Origin: Nautilus pompilius
Taxonomy: Eukaryota > Mollusca > Cephalopoda > Nautilida > Nautilidae
DNA: 64,000 bases
Direction: 5' to 3'
Assembly (NCBI GenBank): GCA_018389105.1
Contig: JACATO010002450.1
Coordinates: 1,434,501 to 1,498,500 of the forward strand
Part shown: one piece after another, positions 27,001-39,700 of the stretch
Position numbering within the stretch: position 1 is the stretch's first letter
Layout of the letters: every line of letters begins with the position of its first letter
Notes under the pieces: generated by a model
Databases searched by the model: none
Told to the model about the DNA's origin: nothing
The model's input: the letters and a program-made list of their open reading frames with translations, nothing else
Translations under genes and position numbers: made by a program

Positions 27001-30000
27001 TATAGAAGTCAAGCAAAGCAGAAGTAAAGAAAATGCCTTTGCTATTTCATATCAACTAATTTTGAGTGCATACTGCCATTTCTATCTATAGCACATTAAT
27101 TTATTTGGTATTTCATAAATTATTGCTAAAATGGTGTGCATTATTTTATTTTGCATACCAGCCATGGCTGCTTATTGAAATTATCTTATGAAGAGATGTT
27201 AAAGATTGTATATGAATGTGGATACATGTGTATAAATTATATCAGAATGCACAAAAATATCACATTTTCATGGGAATAATATGCTGTAGACTTCAATTCT
27301 GCAACTCAGTCTGTGCAGGGTTCTCTCAGTACATGCTTTAGGATGGGCATCTCTGTGTGAAAGGTGAAATAAGAGTTGTGGTTGACTGGGAAAGCAGTGA
27401 ATTTATCTAATATGTGTTGGTGTTTGGTTTAGCACTACATTTTAGTCTAAATATTTCATAGAAATTGTAAGTCATTCAGGGTTGTATTTTATCCTAAGCC
27501 TTAAAGCAAATTTTTGCTGTAGCATACATCTGTGGGAGACTTTCTTCCTCAGTTGTAAACAGCAATAAATCTGTATAAAGTTAAACAACCTGGACCAAGT
27601 TTCTTTAAAAAAAACAACGTGACAAGATGTAGTGTGTTATATTTCCCATGATAAAGTATCTAACAGGAGCTGACACATTCTATCTCATGGTTTAAATAAA
27701 ACCCACACCAGGACTGCCTGCATCAAGTGTGATAAGATTTGACTACCCTTCTAGAACAGTATGTAGTGGCAAAATGCTGCTTTGACAACAACATTTTATG
27801 ATGAAATATTAGCAACAATGTTGACACTTTATGAAATGACAGTTGGTTGCCTCGTTTATGCTGTTCAAGTTTTGCTAAACAGGAGAAAACACTCAGAACC
27901 TACATGTTAGAATACTGAGAAATTTATGATTGTTTTGTTTTTATTTGGTTAATGGGAGATAACTCTTTAATAGCAAATGTACTGGAGAGAAGTAATCAAC
28001 TGTTGTTTAGGTTTCTTTAAAAAAAATACAGTTGATTTTTTTTTCATATTATTTGACTTTATTTTATTTTTATGTAAATTAATTTTCTTTTGGGTTGTGT
28101 GTAATTTTAAAACTGAACCCAAAGTATTCATTTTCTTTGCTTGCATAAAAATATACATAAAACATTTTGTTTATTGCCTTGACTACATTCCAGGGATTGA
28201 ACCATCACTGAGAGATTATCATCAGATGTTAGTAGCCTGGGAATAAATTTTCATCCAACTGAAAATTGTAATCCTAATTACAAGAAATATATTTGAATAA
28301 TGTTCTATTTAAATGTGTGTGTATGTGTGTGTGTGTGTATTTTTAATTGATCTTGCTTAACTTTGCCATTCAGATGAGAATTAATGGACATGTATTTTAA
28401 ATGGAGGATGTGATGCCAACTTTAGTTTTCCTCACCCATCATTTTCAAATTTTACTGTATCATTATTTTTTGGATAAATGCAGTCAGTTCTTATCATCAT
28501 TTTTAGCAAAAACTTTTTTTTTATGACAGCTACATTGACAATATTTGTTGTATGAAGCAAGAATCTCTCTTCTGATATGTAAACTGACAAGAACCACCTT
28601 TATCAAATTAATATTGGTTCATTTTTTCCCAGATTTTAAATTTATCGATATAAAACTATTTATTTTTATTTTTTTTTAACTCTGGTATTGTATTTAAAGT
28701 ATAAATTGCTTAACTTCTATCTACCTTCACAAATGGTGTACATAAAAAATTATCAGAAAAGTGTAAGACATAGTTACTGTTGTTACACTATTGTTTGCAT
28801 ACTTAAACCTTTGGTCATTGGAGAGAAAAACATGAAAGAAATAGAGGCATAGATCAGTTATATCTAGGTGTGTACATGGGAATATGATGATGACATATTT
28901 TAAAGAAAACTACCAAATTTGAGATGAATTCTTGTTACCGTCACATCTGTTCCTTTGGATAAATCAGGTTAAACTTTCTATATTGGCATATTAAACTTTA
29001 TTTCACTAATACATTTCAAAGATTTTCTTAGTTCTTCATAATAGATTGAATGTTAAACAGGAATTAAGTTTATCCATGAAGATAATTATCTCAAATCTGT
29101 GTTCACAGCACACATGCTAACTGTAAACTATAATTGGTCTCAAACTGGTCTGACAGAAACTCAACACAAATCTAACAAAAAAAATAATCAGAGAAATTAA
29201 AGGATTTTTATTTACTTATCTACTCAAATGGAAATGAAGGTCATTAATTATATCAGTTTGTATGAATTATAAAAGACACAAAGCAAAGTTTTGTGTTTGA
29301 GCAAAACTGAAACCCATTAACTCAATCCTTGAGTCTCTTTCATAAAAAGAATGGCTAGGTTTGTTTTTTTTAGAATTTTAGCAAGCAGAAAGCTTCTATT
29401 TTTTCAAATTTTGATATGCATCTCTATGTTTCTGCATACTAAATAAATATCTATCCCAATGCCATTGTACAGTAAATAAAAATTCCTAAAGAAGAGTAAA
29501 TAAAAGCCTCCGAGTCTGAGTAGAAAGTAATAAAAAGGTGAGGGGCAGAATTGCTCAAATGGAGGGGTGAAGTAGGTAAGGGATCTGTTGTGGTGAAAGT
29601 TTGTTATCTCCCTAATGAGCATGGGAGGAAACAAATAATGGAACCTGTTAAAAATTCTGATAGATTGGTGGTAAAAGTCTCTGAACTAAAAGGTAAACTG
29701 AAGAGTGTATTTGCAACCAAATTGGTAGTGGTTTTTAAATACTAATCTGTTTTAATCTTAACACTGGAGGATAACTACTAACGGGCTAAGGTAAGGGCAT
29801 TATTCCAGTTCATTGAAAGGAGAGGTGACTTCTGTAACTCTTAGCCTTCACAATGGAGCCTGAAGAAGTTGTGCTAGAATCACATGTCATATGTAAAAAA
29901 GGAAATGCTTTATAGTACAGTCTTGTGTTGCTGTAGTGATATCATTGTGGTGTGGTGAATATTATGGCTCCTGGGAAGGAAATATCATGCATACCACACA

Positions 30001-30652
30001 ATGATATCACTATTTATACTTTTATAGTCCTCCTGCAAGTGTGGCACTTTCTGACTGCTTGCATGACAACCAATCAAAGTGTACTATATCAGCACATGAA
30101 ATATGATTCTTTTATATATTATTTGCATTTTATACTCAGGTTTTCTTCTGTTTCCATAATTATTTTCACTACTGTATATGTTTTTTTTTTTCTATAAAAC
30201 AGATCAGAAACTTGAAAAATCTGTTGGCTGAAGAAAAACAGAAGAATTTGTTACTGGAAGGAGAAAAGCTATCTGTGAATAATGAAAGATCGCTTGAGGT
30301 ACACATTTTTATTTTTCCTCTTTTTTTAAATGAATTGTGAAAAAGATAGATGTAAAAAACTAAAGGCTGTTGTTTAAGAAGAAACTGACTTGACTCCATT
30401 GGAAATTAATCTGCATTATGATATGTATTTGAAAACGTGCAAAGCCTGTATCTATAAAGTGAACAGGGAAGAGTTGAATGTTAGTTCGTCTACATTTATA
30501 ATGAAATTTTATGAAATCTATAAGCAATCTTTCAAACAAACCTCAGATAAATCGGAATTTGAGCTAATCAATTGATAGTAAAACTAAAATGATATCTGTT
30601 TACTGGATATTTTTTTAGTATAACTTTGGAAAATCTTTTGTAATTGTTTAGG

Positions 30653-30707
<55 letters not shown>

Positions 30708-33700
30708 TATTATTATTAAACAATATTTAGACAAGGTTTGTTTGCTCATTTTCTTGAGTCTACCGATAGTGATATTCTGCATCCTCAGTAAAAAAAAAAA
30801 GCCCATTTAAAATTGAGGGATGTACATAATCCAGTCAGCTACAGGTCTTACTGGCAGTTTTAACAATAATATCCCTTATGATTCAGACTTTGTTTTAGGA
30901 AGCCGTCTACATGTGTGTGTGTGTGTGTATTTTCCTTCTGTCTTTTCTCTCAACTTTACAGAAATGCTGTGTTTGAAGTTTAGACCAAAAATGAAAGGAA
31001 AAGAAAAATATCACACCCGAAAGTGTTTGTTGCTGATTAGTTTTTCAAAAAAAAAAAAAAGAAAATGGATTTAAATTATTTATCAAGACTTCACTTTGGT
31101 TGTTGCACACAATATATGAATGTTCACAGTGACTGAAATGAGGAAAAATTTAATGCTACAGAACCCAGTTATGAATATTTATATTGTTTAATCTAGTAAA
31201 ATAATTGATCTTATTTTGCTTTTTTAAAAAAACATTGTTTTGAAGACTGTATGATTTATCGATTATTGTGTGAAATTATTACAGTTCAAAATGGCAGATT
31301 TGAAGTAGTGCACATCTTCATTAATCAAAGATATGCCTGTAAAAAGAATAACTAACAAATAAATTAATATTAGTATTTATACTATTAATATTAAGCTTTT
31401 AGAACTGTCAATCATGCTGGCATGTAACTAAATTATTTTCATTAAAGTAAAAAAAAATGTTGAAGTGTTAAATGGAATGCCATTAGTGATGAGGAATTTA
31501 AAGGACTAATCTCTTAAGCCTATCAAATTATGAGTGAAACTTAGAAGTTACAAATGGTTTTCAAGTGAAATGAAAGTAAGTTATCTTCATGGCAAATATA
31601 TCTGTAATCACCAATTATAACCATAATTACCATCTCAAATGAATTTAGGGTGTGTTTACTTATGAGAGTTCAGCTTTCAATCTATGTGCACAATCACCAC
31701 CACAGAACTCAGGATAGGTAATTTTGACCAATAAATAATAATATACAAAAATAAGTTGTAAGCTGTTACTTACAAACTTAGTACTAGTTTGCTTTTCCTT
31801 TCAAATGAGATGACCCTTGCTAAAATGGGATGAAAACATAGATCTGTTTATAGTGCTGCTTTTACATTGCCTAGACTCCAGACTGAATTTTCAGTTACTG
31901 TCATTAAAGTTAATAATCAAGATGCTGCAGACTATGTATGGTATGGCTTCTCTGTTAGTTATTGATCAGCTGTTGATTCCACCTAATGCCTCATGAGTTG
32001 TGACATGATGAGAAGTTAGATAAGTATTGACACGTCTATAGACTGCCAGTTGTGATATATGTATACCTACTGTACATGGCTACATAAATTTAAAAAGCCT
32101 GAGGCTAACAACTTTGAAACTTAATTTCCCACAGTAAGAAAAGTACTTACTCTGAATATGTTGGGAACTTGCTTTCTCATTGTTATATTAATATAATATT
32201 TTTTTATTTATTTCTAACAATTAATGCATCAGATGAATATTTCTATTTCAGCAATAGTACATTACCCCTGTCAATATATGAAGGATTTTTTCTGGTTGTT
32301 TAAATATAAGAACCAAAAAAGCATAGCAATAAGGCTTAAAAATGAGAGTTCTTACAGCAAACAGAGTAAAATTTAGTGTTATCTTGTTACCTGCCATACA
32401 TAGATATTATAGAAAAAAATATGGACAATGATCTTTGCTTTAGCATAATTTAATAGTGTGGTTTTCTAAGCAAAAATATATATGTACCATTATGTGTTCT
32501 ATTTGATTTTCTAAAAATAATCTATAGTTATGCTTTAAGATGCCCAAAGATGGGAATGTTTTCTATTCAAAATGTTCTCTTAACTTTCACATTTACCCAA
32601 TCAATTGTTTTTGTGGAGCATTTGTGAGCATCTTGTGATTCTTAAAGACTGTTTTATGTTTCAGAGGAAAAATGAAGCAGATGATGATAGTTGGGAAGAT
32701 GGTGATGAGGTGGTGTTTGTTACACCAGGTATATTAATACTTCATTAGTTTCTCAGCATTGTAGGTTAAAACAGAACAAGTTTCAGCTATCTTTCACTTT
32801 GGTTTTAAACTGTTTTGCTTGGTTGTCACCATATCAATTAGTTTTAATAGGTGCACAATTGCTACTTGAAGCAAACCATCTCATGCTTAATGGAAATGTT
32901 CAAAGACAGAAATGTTTTGGACATACTTTACAGAAGTGATACTCTTAACAAGAGCAGAGCAGTAATGCTTATCATTTTCTGTAGAAATTTCCTCTGTGTA
33001 CTGTTTTATTTATTTCTAACTTTTTTTTTAAAAATTCTCTGAGCCATAAAATATTTAGAATTCTAATTTTCTCGACATTTGAAAGTATCATATCCCATTA
33101 GACTTGTTATTTATAAGTTTCTTGTTAACTTTTGTATCTTAAAGCCAGCAAAAATGTGTACATTATAATGTAATATTTCATTTTTGTATATGTAGCAGTT
33201 TTAAAGCTCTCAAATCTGGTTTATAAGTTATCTTCTTCCCCTGGCAGCACTTATCAGAATGACAACTACATAGTTGTTAAATTTTAAAAATAGCAAAAGA
33301 TGACAGTAGAGAAAAATAAATTGAATTAAATTTATTTTTAATGCTCACTTAGACTTTAGTAAATAATAAAATGTCAAAAATAAACAATAATGCTATACCT
33401 TCAGAATTTAGTCATAAGCTAGCTATTCTACATTTTTTTCATTTTAAAAAATTAAAATTTTTTGTATTGTAGAAATTTTTATCTTTGAATAAGAATCAGG
33501 ATTCTCCCATTGATAAACAGTGATCTTCCACCATTCTATTGTTGTTTCCTTATTTGTCACAGAAGTAGAAAAATGATGTTGAATAAAATTATCTTTGTAC
33601 CTTTGGAATTACCATTTTAGCTAACTTAACTTGGCACCTGATTTCACAAGCACTATTACCAAATTGAAGTATACAGAACACCTTTATATTTGAAAGTTTC

Positions 33701-36700
33701 ATTTAAAGTATTTTATCCAAGTAATTTAAAATCAGGTTTCAGAACTACTTCCACATAGATTGTTGAATGCAATATTTGGTGTTAAAACTAGAATTTGGCG
33801 AACAGGGTGCCTACAGTTGAATGTCACTGTACTAGTTGAAAATCAAAAAGAAAATGGGGTGGGAGTAGAATTTTTTGAAAATTCTTAATACAGATTTATA
33901 TGTTTTCACTAAATTCCATAGGTATCAAATCAAACCCTTTAGAACCTAGAGGGAAGGGAAAATTATTTAAAAGCACTAATTAAAAAGAAGTTAGCATGTA
34001 GCCTTCACAAATTATGATGATATAAACAAAGTTTAAAATAGGCTTTTCTCAAAACTTAAATTTCTTCTGCCTCCTTTTTCTTTTTCAGTAAGTTGTCCAT
34101 TTTCAAAGGTATTTCATCAAAGCAAATTCATCTGCAGTGTTATTCTCAGTTTCTCACTAGTTGTTGTCATTCAATGAATGCAGAAGTCATTCAATTTTCT
34201 TTCTTGTAGAGTGGCTCAAGAATGTGGTTGATGAGTGAATCTATTTTAGAGTTATTTGATGACTTGCAGCTGTCTGAAAATGCTACTCAGGAAAGTAGTG
34301 AAGCATTAACCACCTAATCAGTTTATGCTGAAGTCTTGGAAGCTGCCTGCTCATCTGTGAATATATGATTTTAGATTTTATTAGCTTGAAGCATCTCTTT
34401 CTTAATAGAAATGGTACATTTTGTTTCTTCCTTTGGTTTTTTTAATAATATAGAATAAAAATAATCATCAGAGTGAAGTGTATTCATTATTTTACCTGTG
34501 AATAAGTTTGAAGCATTATAATTCCTAATTTCACACATGTTTTCAAAAAATTTTATTTATGAAAAATTATTTTTATCAATAGATTTTATCTAGAAAGCTA
34601 CAGCCAGTTTCCAGAATATATTAACAGGTCTTAATTCTATTATTTGAAACAAACATTCAAAGTTGGTAATCTGATTAAGCTCACAATTCCTCTGATTAGC
34701 TGAGTGTATAATGTCCATGGTCACCAATAAAGACAGCTACTGAACATTTGTTTTATAACACCATAAACAACAAGGACTGGTCCCAGTCCACTATGAGCAA
34801 GTACTGTACATACCACAACAGCAGTTAGATTTCATTTATCACACCTGTGGGAAGAACACAGGATTGAATTAGTTAAACCCGGAAGAAAGAAAGAAAGAGG
34901 CGGTGCAGTATTTAGAAATATTTAAAGTTTAATAGCTTTAACATTGATATTTGTAGGGGGGATTGAGAATTAGAGAATATTTAATTTATGCAATGAAGAA
35001 TATACTACTTTAGTTGCATTCTTTGTAAATTAAGCTGAAGTGCCCTTGAATTCTGAAATTATACCAAACTACATGCATTGAATTGCTTCCAACATTGTAA
35101 ACTAAAAATACCTGTAGCATAAATAAATATTCCAAAACACTAGTAATTAAAACAGAGTGAAAGAATTTTATTGTGCTTTAATAAAACTGTATAACTTTAT
35201 TATTAAGAGTTTTAAAATTATTTTATTATGGGCTTAATGATTAGCCACATTTCTTGGCAGTTGAAGAAACAGAACCCCCCCCTTATTATCTGATTCAGTT
35301 GTACTAGTCCTTAATGAAATCTCACTACATATACATATTAATTTCTGTGAGAGGTAGTGAGTCATCTGATCTTGGCTAGTTACACATCACCACCTAGGTT
35401 TTCCTGTTTGTCACTGATCAATTGTCTTTTTCCCTTTTTTTTTTGTTTTTGACAGCAAAGAAGCTCAACATAGAAACTGTGTTAAAAAGCAAAATTATGG
35501 AATTAGAAGAAGAAAACAGTCAGTTAAAAGAATTTTTGCAGGTACTATAGATTTTATTACACTGGATAAGACCATGAAACTAAACAGTGAAGGAAAACAA
35601 TCTCTTTATAATAATAAAACACAAATTGGGTATCTGAACCTTTGCTTTAGAATTTTTTTTTTAAATTTTAAGTTGATATAACTTCTGAAAATTCATCATA
35701 ATGCTTTAATAAAGTAAAATTCTCTTTATTGGATGCTGCCGTTGTTGATCCCCACAAAAAGTAATTTTTTAAACGTTGTGTCAGTAAATAAAAGTATACC
35801 AAAATTTTCAAATAGGTCTCTTAAATTTGGTGGTGGTTGTGAAATAAAATGTTATGTAACAAAACAAAACTTATGTTGTGTTGCCAGTTGGGGAAAATGA
35901 ATAATTCTCATTCTCTACTTTATGAGACATTGGTTTTCAAACTCCCATTCTTATATCTAGTTAAGCTTTTGTTTACTTTTGCAAAGTCAAATTTTCATAT
36001 TTCTTTTCCAAGTATTGGCTTTTGATAATTCTCTCATGAAATATTTGATTTTCTACTAGTTGGTTAAATCAGAATATTAGATAATTTAGCTGTTTTCTCT
36101 CTCATTATTCAGTGACGGCTCAAGTTTGTAGTCACACATAATAGTGATTCTGTGATTTGCATAATGTGCCTTGTCTAATCTGTGAATACATCACTAACAG
36201 ACAGAATATGATTGCATTTTGTTGATAATTCTCAATATGACCAGAATTTATATTTGCAGTTACTACACACCTTCTATTTTAATTGATAAAAATACTTCTG
36301 TTATTCTAACTAATAGCCCATTCATGGAAAAATTACTTCAACATCTTGAAAATATTTATAATTGGCAATGTTGTTCCATGTTCAGTTGTAGCATTAATAT
36401 TGTATGATGTAATTAGCACTGAAACATTACTGAATCATTGCAAAATACAGGAATGAAAAAAAATATTATCCTTTTAATTAAGGTAATATAGGTATAATGT
36501 TATATACAGATGCACAATGTATAGAGAGAAGTAAAACTAAATTATGTTATAGAATATGTAGTTAGCCATTTGGGTGTTATAGTTAAAAGAAAATTCAAAA
36601 ATAAAAATTAATCTTAAACACATCTAGGTCATTTTTAATGGATCACCAAGAAGTAGCACTGCATCTACAATGTTGTTTTATCCATTTCTCTACATCCATC

Positions 36701-39700
36701 ATCATTTTAACATTTTGTTTTAACTTATCAGTTGTGGTGTGATGAGCTGGTTGCTACAAATGCTATTAAATAGGCTTTGTACTAGCAGCTTATAACAGAA
36801 CAGACAGTAATACAGCAACCTCTCATTGTCAGGTTCTAAAACAGACTTACACCATTATACCAGCACAGAGATAGTTTACGCTTTTTTTTTTTTTTTAGTG
36901 TGGACTATGCAAACTTGGCACATGAGTGAATTATTGTATTTCTATAAACAGATGATGTGATTTTGAAATCTATGAGTAAGAGAATGGCTAGATATTTGTA
37001 TCAGCAAATACAACTGCATCTGTTAATGTGCTTATTACTCAACATCTGTTTTAACCATACTGTTAGCGGACTAGTGACTTACCACCAGCAGTTAGATAAA
37101 CATCTGGTAATGTCTGAAACGCATCCTTTCATTCTTGAAATGTGCATGCACATGTACATTAATTTGCTTGTTTGTTCATTAGGTTATTATTGCACCACAA
37201 AGCAGATTGCCAGATTTTCTTTGATGAAGGCTGAGTCTCAACAGACAGACAAATTCCCGGAGACACAAACAGCAGGAATTTAAAACTACATTTAACACAT
37301 TTTCCATTAGGCAAGAATATAAATATATATCATTTTACTGTGGGAAAACAAAGCCAAAAAAACCCACCTTAGTTATTTTCACCTAAATGAAAAGTTAATT
37401 TTCAATCAAATCTGTTAGAAATAGTGGTATTAAATACTTCAAGCTTCATAAAATTCTGGTTGTTATTTTTGTTGGTAACCTGGCATTATAGTGTTATAGA
37501 TTGACTGTTTGAAAAATAATTTCTGTTTGCAAATATCTTTTGAGCCTTCTCATTCTCTACTGTTACTGTTACATTACAAAGGCAGCTGAAATTAATATAA
37601 ATCTGCTGCAATTTCTGTAGCTGTTGATTTTAGTATTGAGGTGAAAACATACCTTGTTCAGAGTGAATGTTCCTTGGCATGCCATCATAGCAATTCCATA
37701 GATTCTGTAGCTATCTACCTATTCAGTCAATTTGATGGAAACCACTTACAACTAGAATTGATGTGCTTGCAGTTCCAAAAAGACAAATAGATATTTTGTT
37801 AAGAAACCTTTGAATGAAATTCAGTCTTTATAGACATTGCATTACATCTTAATTATTAACTGAAGTACTAACATACACTGTTTCAGGTGCAAACATTAGT
37901 AGTGGAAATGTTCAGTGGTTATCCAAGGTTTGTCTCACTTATCTATTTAGCATGGTAATTTCTGCATGGACTTGCCTACTGAGTGTAATAAGTGAATATT
38001 ATGTAGGCTTTCCTCTGTTTAGTTGAGGAGACTAGAATAATGAATAAATTTTAAAAGTTAAAAAATATTAAAATATTATTTTATGTAGAATATTTTCCAA
38101 CCATTATCATTATTAAAGAAATAAATGATTTTGGAAAATGTATAAAGTTAAACTTATTAGGGGCCCTCAATTTTATAGTTTAGTAAATAAAGGGAGCAGA
38201 AACCATTATGGCTGGCACAATGAGGGCTGGATTAATGAGTGAACAAGTTAACAAAGCTATAGCTTAGGATAGAAGCCCCCCAAAAGAGTTAGCAAAAACT
38301 TTTCTAGTACTTAGTGACTAACTATGTTTGCTGTTTATAATTCACGATTTCCATTTACTGATCCTTTCCTAAAAATAATTCATCAATAAATGATGCCTAA
38401 CTCGTATCAATTTTAAACTGATAGCTAGTTGGGAATTATTTTAGATTATATTTAGACAATACCTCTGTTCCTGTTTCAAATAATTTTAATCTTAATGTGT
38501 GTAAATTTTGCCATAAAGATATTTGTTAATCCATGGCCACTAGATTAAAAATACTCTGCTACACTCGAGCACACTGATAGGGAAGGGTAGCCTGACCACA
38601 CAAGAAGCACGTAAAAATTCAAATATTTTATTTTCTCAAAAGGAAGTAATAAAATCAGACAATTAGTTGTAGGACAATTGCCCACCAGATATTTGCTTCC
38701 TAACCATAATCCTGTCACCCTTTGCCTATCATTTGCAGATGTCAGGTGAACAAATAATCAGTGGGTACTATATTTTAAGAAATTTTATTAAAATATAAAG
38801 TAGTTCTGTAAAAAAAAAAAATACATATAAGGGGTAATTCAGAAATATGTGTACACACTTTTTAAATTGGTTAAGTTTTAAAATGTAAAGGAAGTTTAGT
38901 GTGTCTGGTCCAAAATGTGAATAAAATCCAAAGTGGGAGAAAAAGGAGAGCACTGAGAAATGAATTACACATGAATTGGAGATTAGTCAACCTACTGTGC
39001 AATGTATTTTAAAGGAATTGGAAACCATATATACCTAGCCTTTTGCATGCTTTGAATGAATGATCCAGATAGATGTGGTTCATTAACATGCGCAATCATT
39101 GTGATTTTGAGGATGGTATGGTTTGGTCTGATGGGGCATCCTTCAAACTGAATGGGCACATAAATCATTGCAACTGCATTTTAGGCATTGGGAAACCTAA
39201 ATATTTAATTGGAGAAAGAGGTTAACCTGCCAGGAGTTACATTGTGGATTGGGCTTTCTTCTCATGACATTGTTGGACCATTCTTTTTTAACGATACTGT
39301 AAAGGGTAAAAATTATCTGGAAATGCTACAGTCTGCTGCTGTTCCTGCCATAAGACAACCCTATGGAGATTCTGAAGTTTACCTTCAGCAATGTGGCACA
39401 TCATCACAGAGATATTCGAGCCTTTCTTGAGTTTTCTCAGATGTGATTAGGTCATCATAGATCTGCTCATGAACATCCTCCAAGGTCACCTGACCATATA
39501 CCTCTGGACTTCTATCTGCGGGGGTCTAAAGGAAAAAGTGTACACAATATCTCAGTTTGCATGCACACTATCGTATGCCAATCTGTCTCAAAATGTTGTG
39601 GTGCAAGTTTGTGTAAATGGTAGATATTTTGAACATTTTTCTGAAGATGACCATTGTATGCTGTTTTCACATGTTCACTTGTATACATAAGGTTTTATTT

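Larger units (their letters stand above)
13382..30202 (+). other. 16.8-kb intron of the coiled-coil gene, transposon-rich
   Basis: This intron holds the hAT relic with its mariner insertion, two Tc1 elements, a non-LTR retrotransposon and a palindromic element. The spacers 18462-21390 and 25614-29900 are AT-rich with homopolymer runs. They contain only a diverged repeat near 20.5 kb and a doubtful LINE scrap near 29.6 kb. Confidence 0.6.

Noticed and set aside
28185-28250. A tRNA B-box-like GGTTCAATCCC on the - strand, suggesting a SINE
   Set aside because: No matching A box, no tRNA-like fold, and no second copy in the window.
36957-37283. A 108-codon + strand open frame
   Set aside because: No recognisable domain, no supporting splice sites, and mid-intron position. 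Left unannotated.
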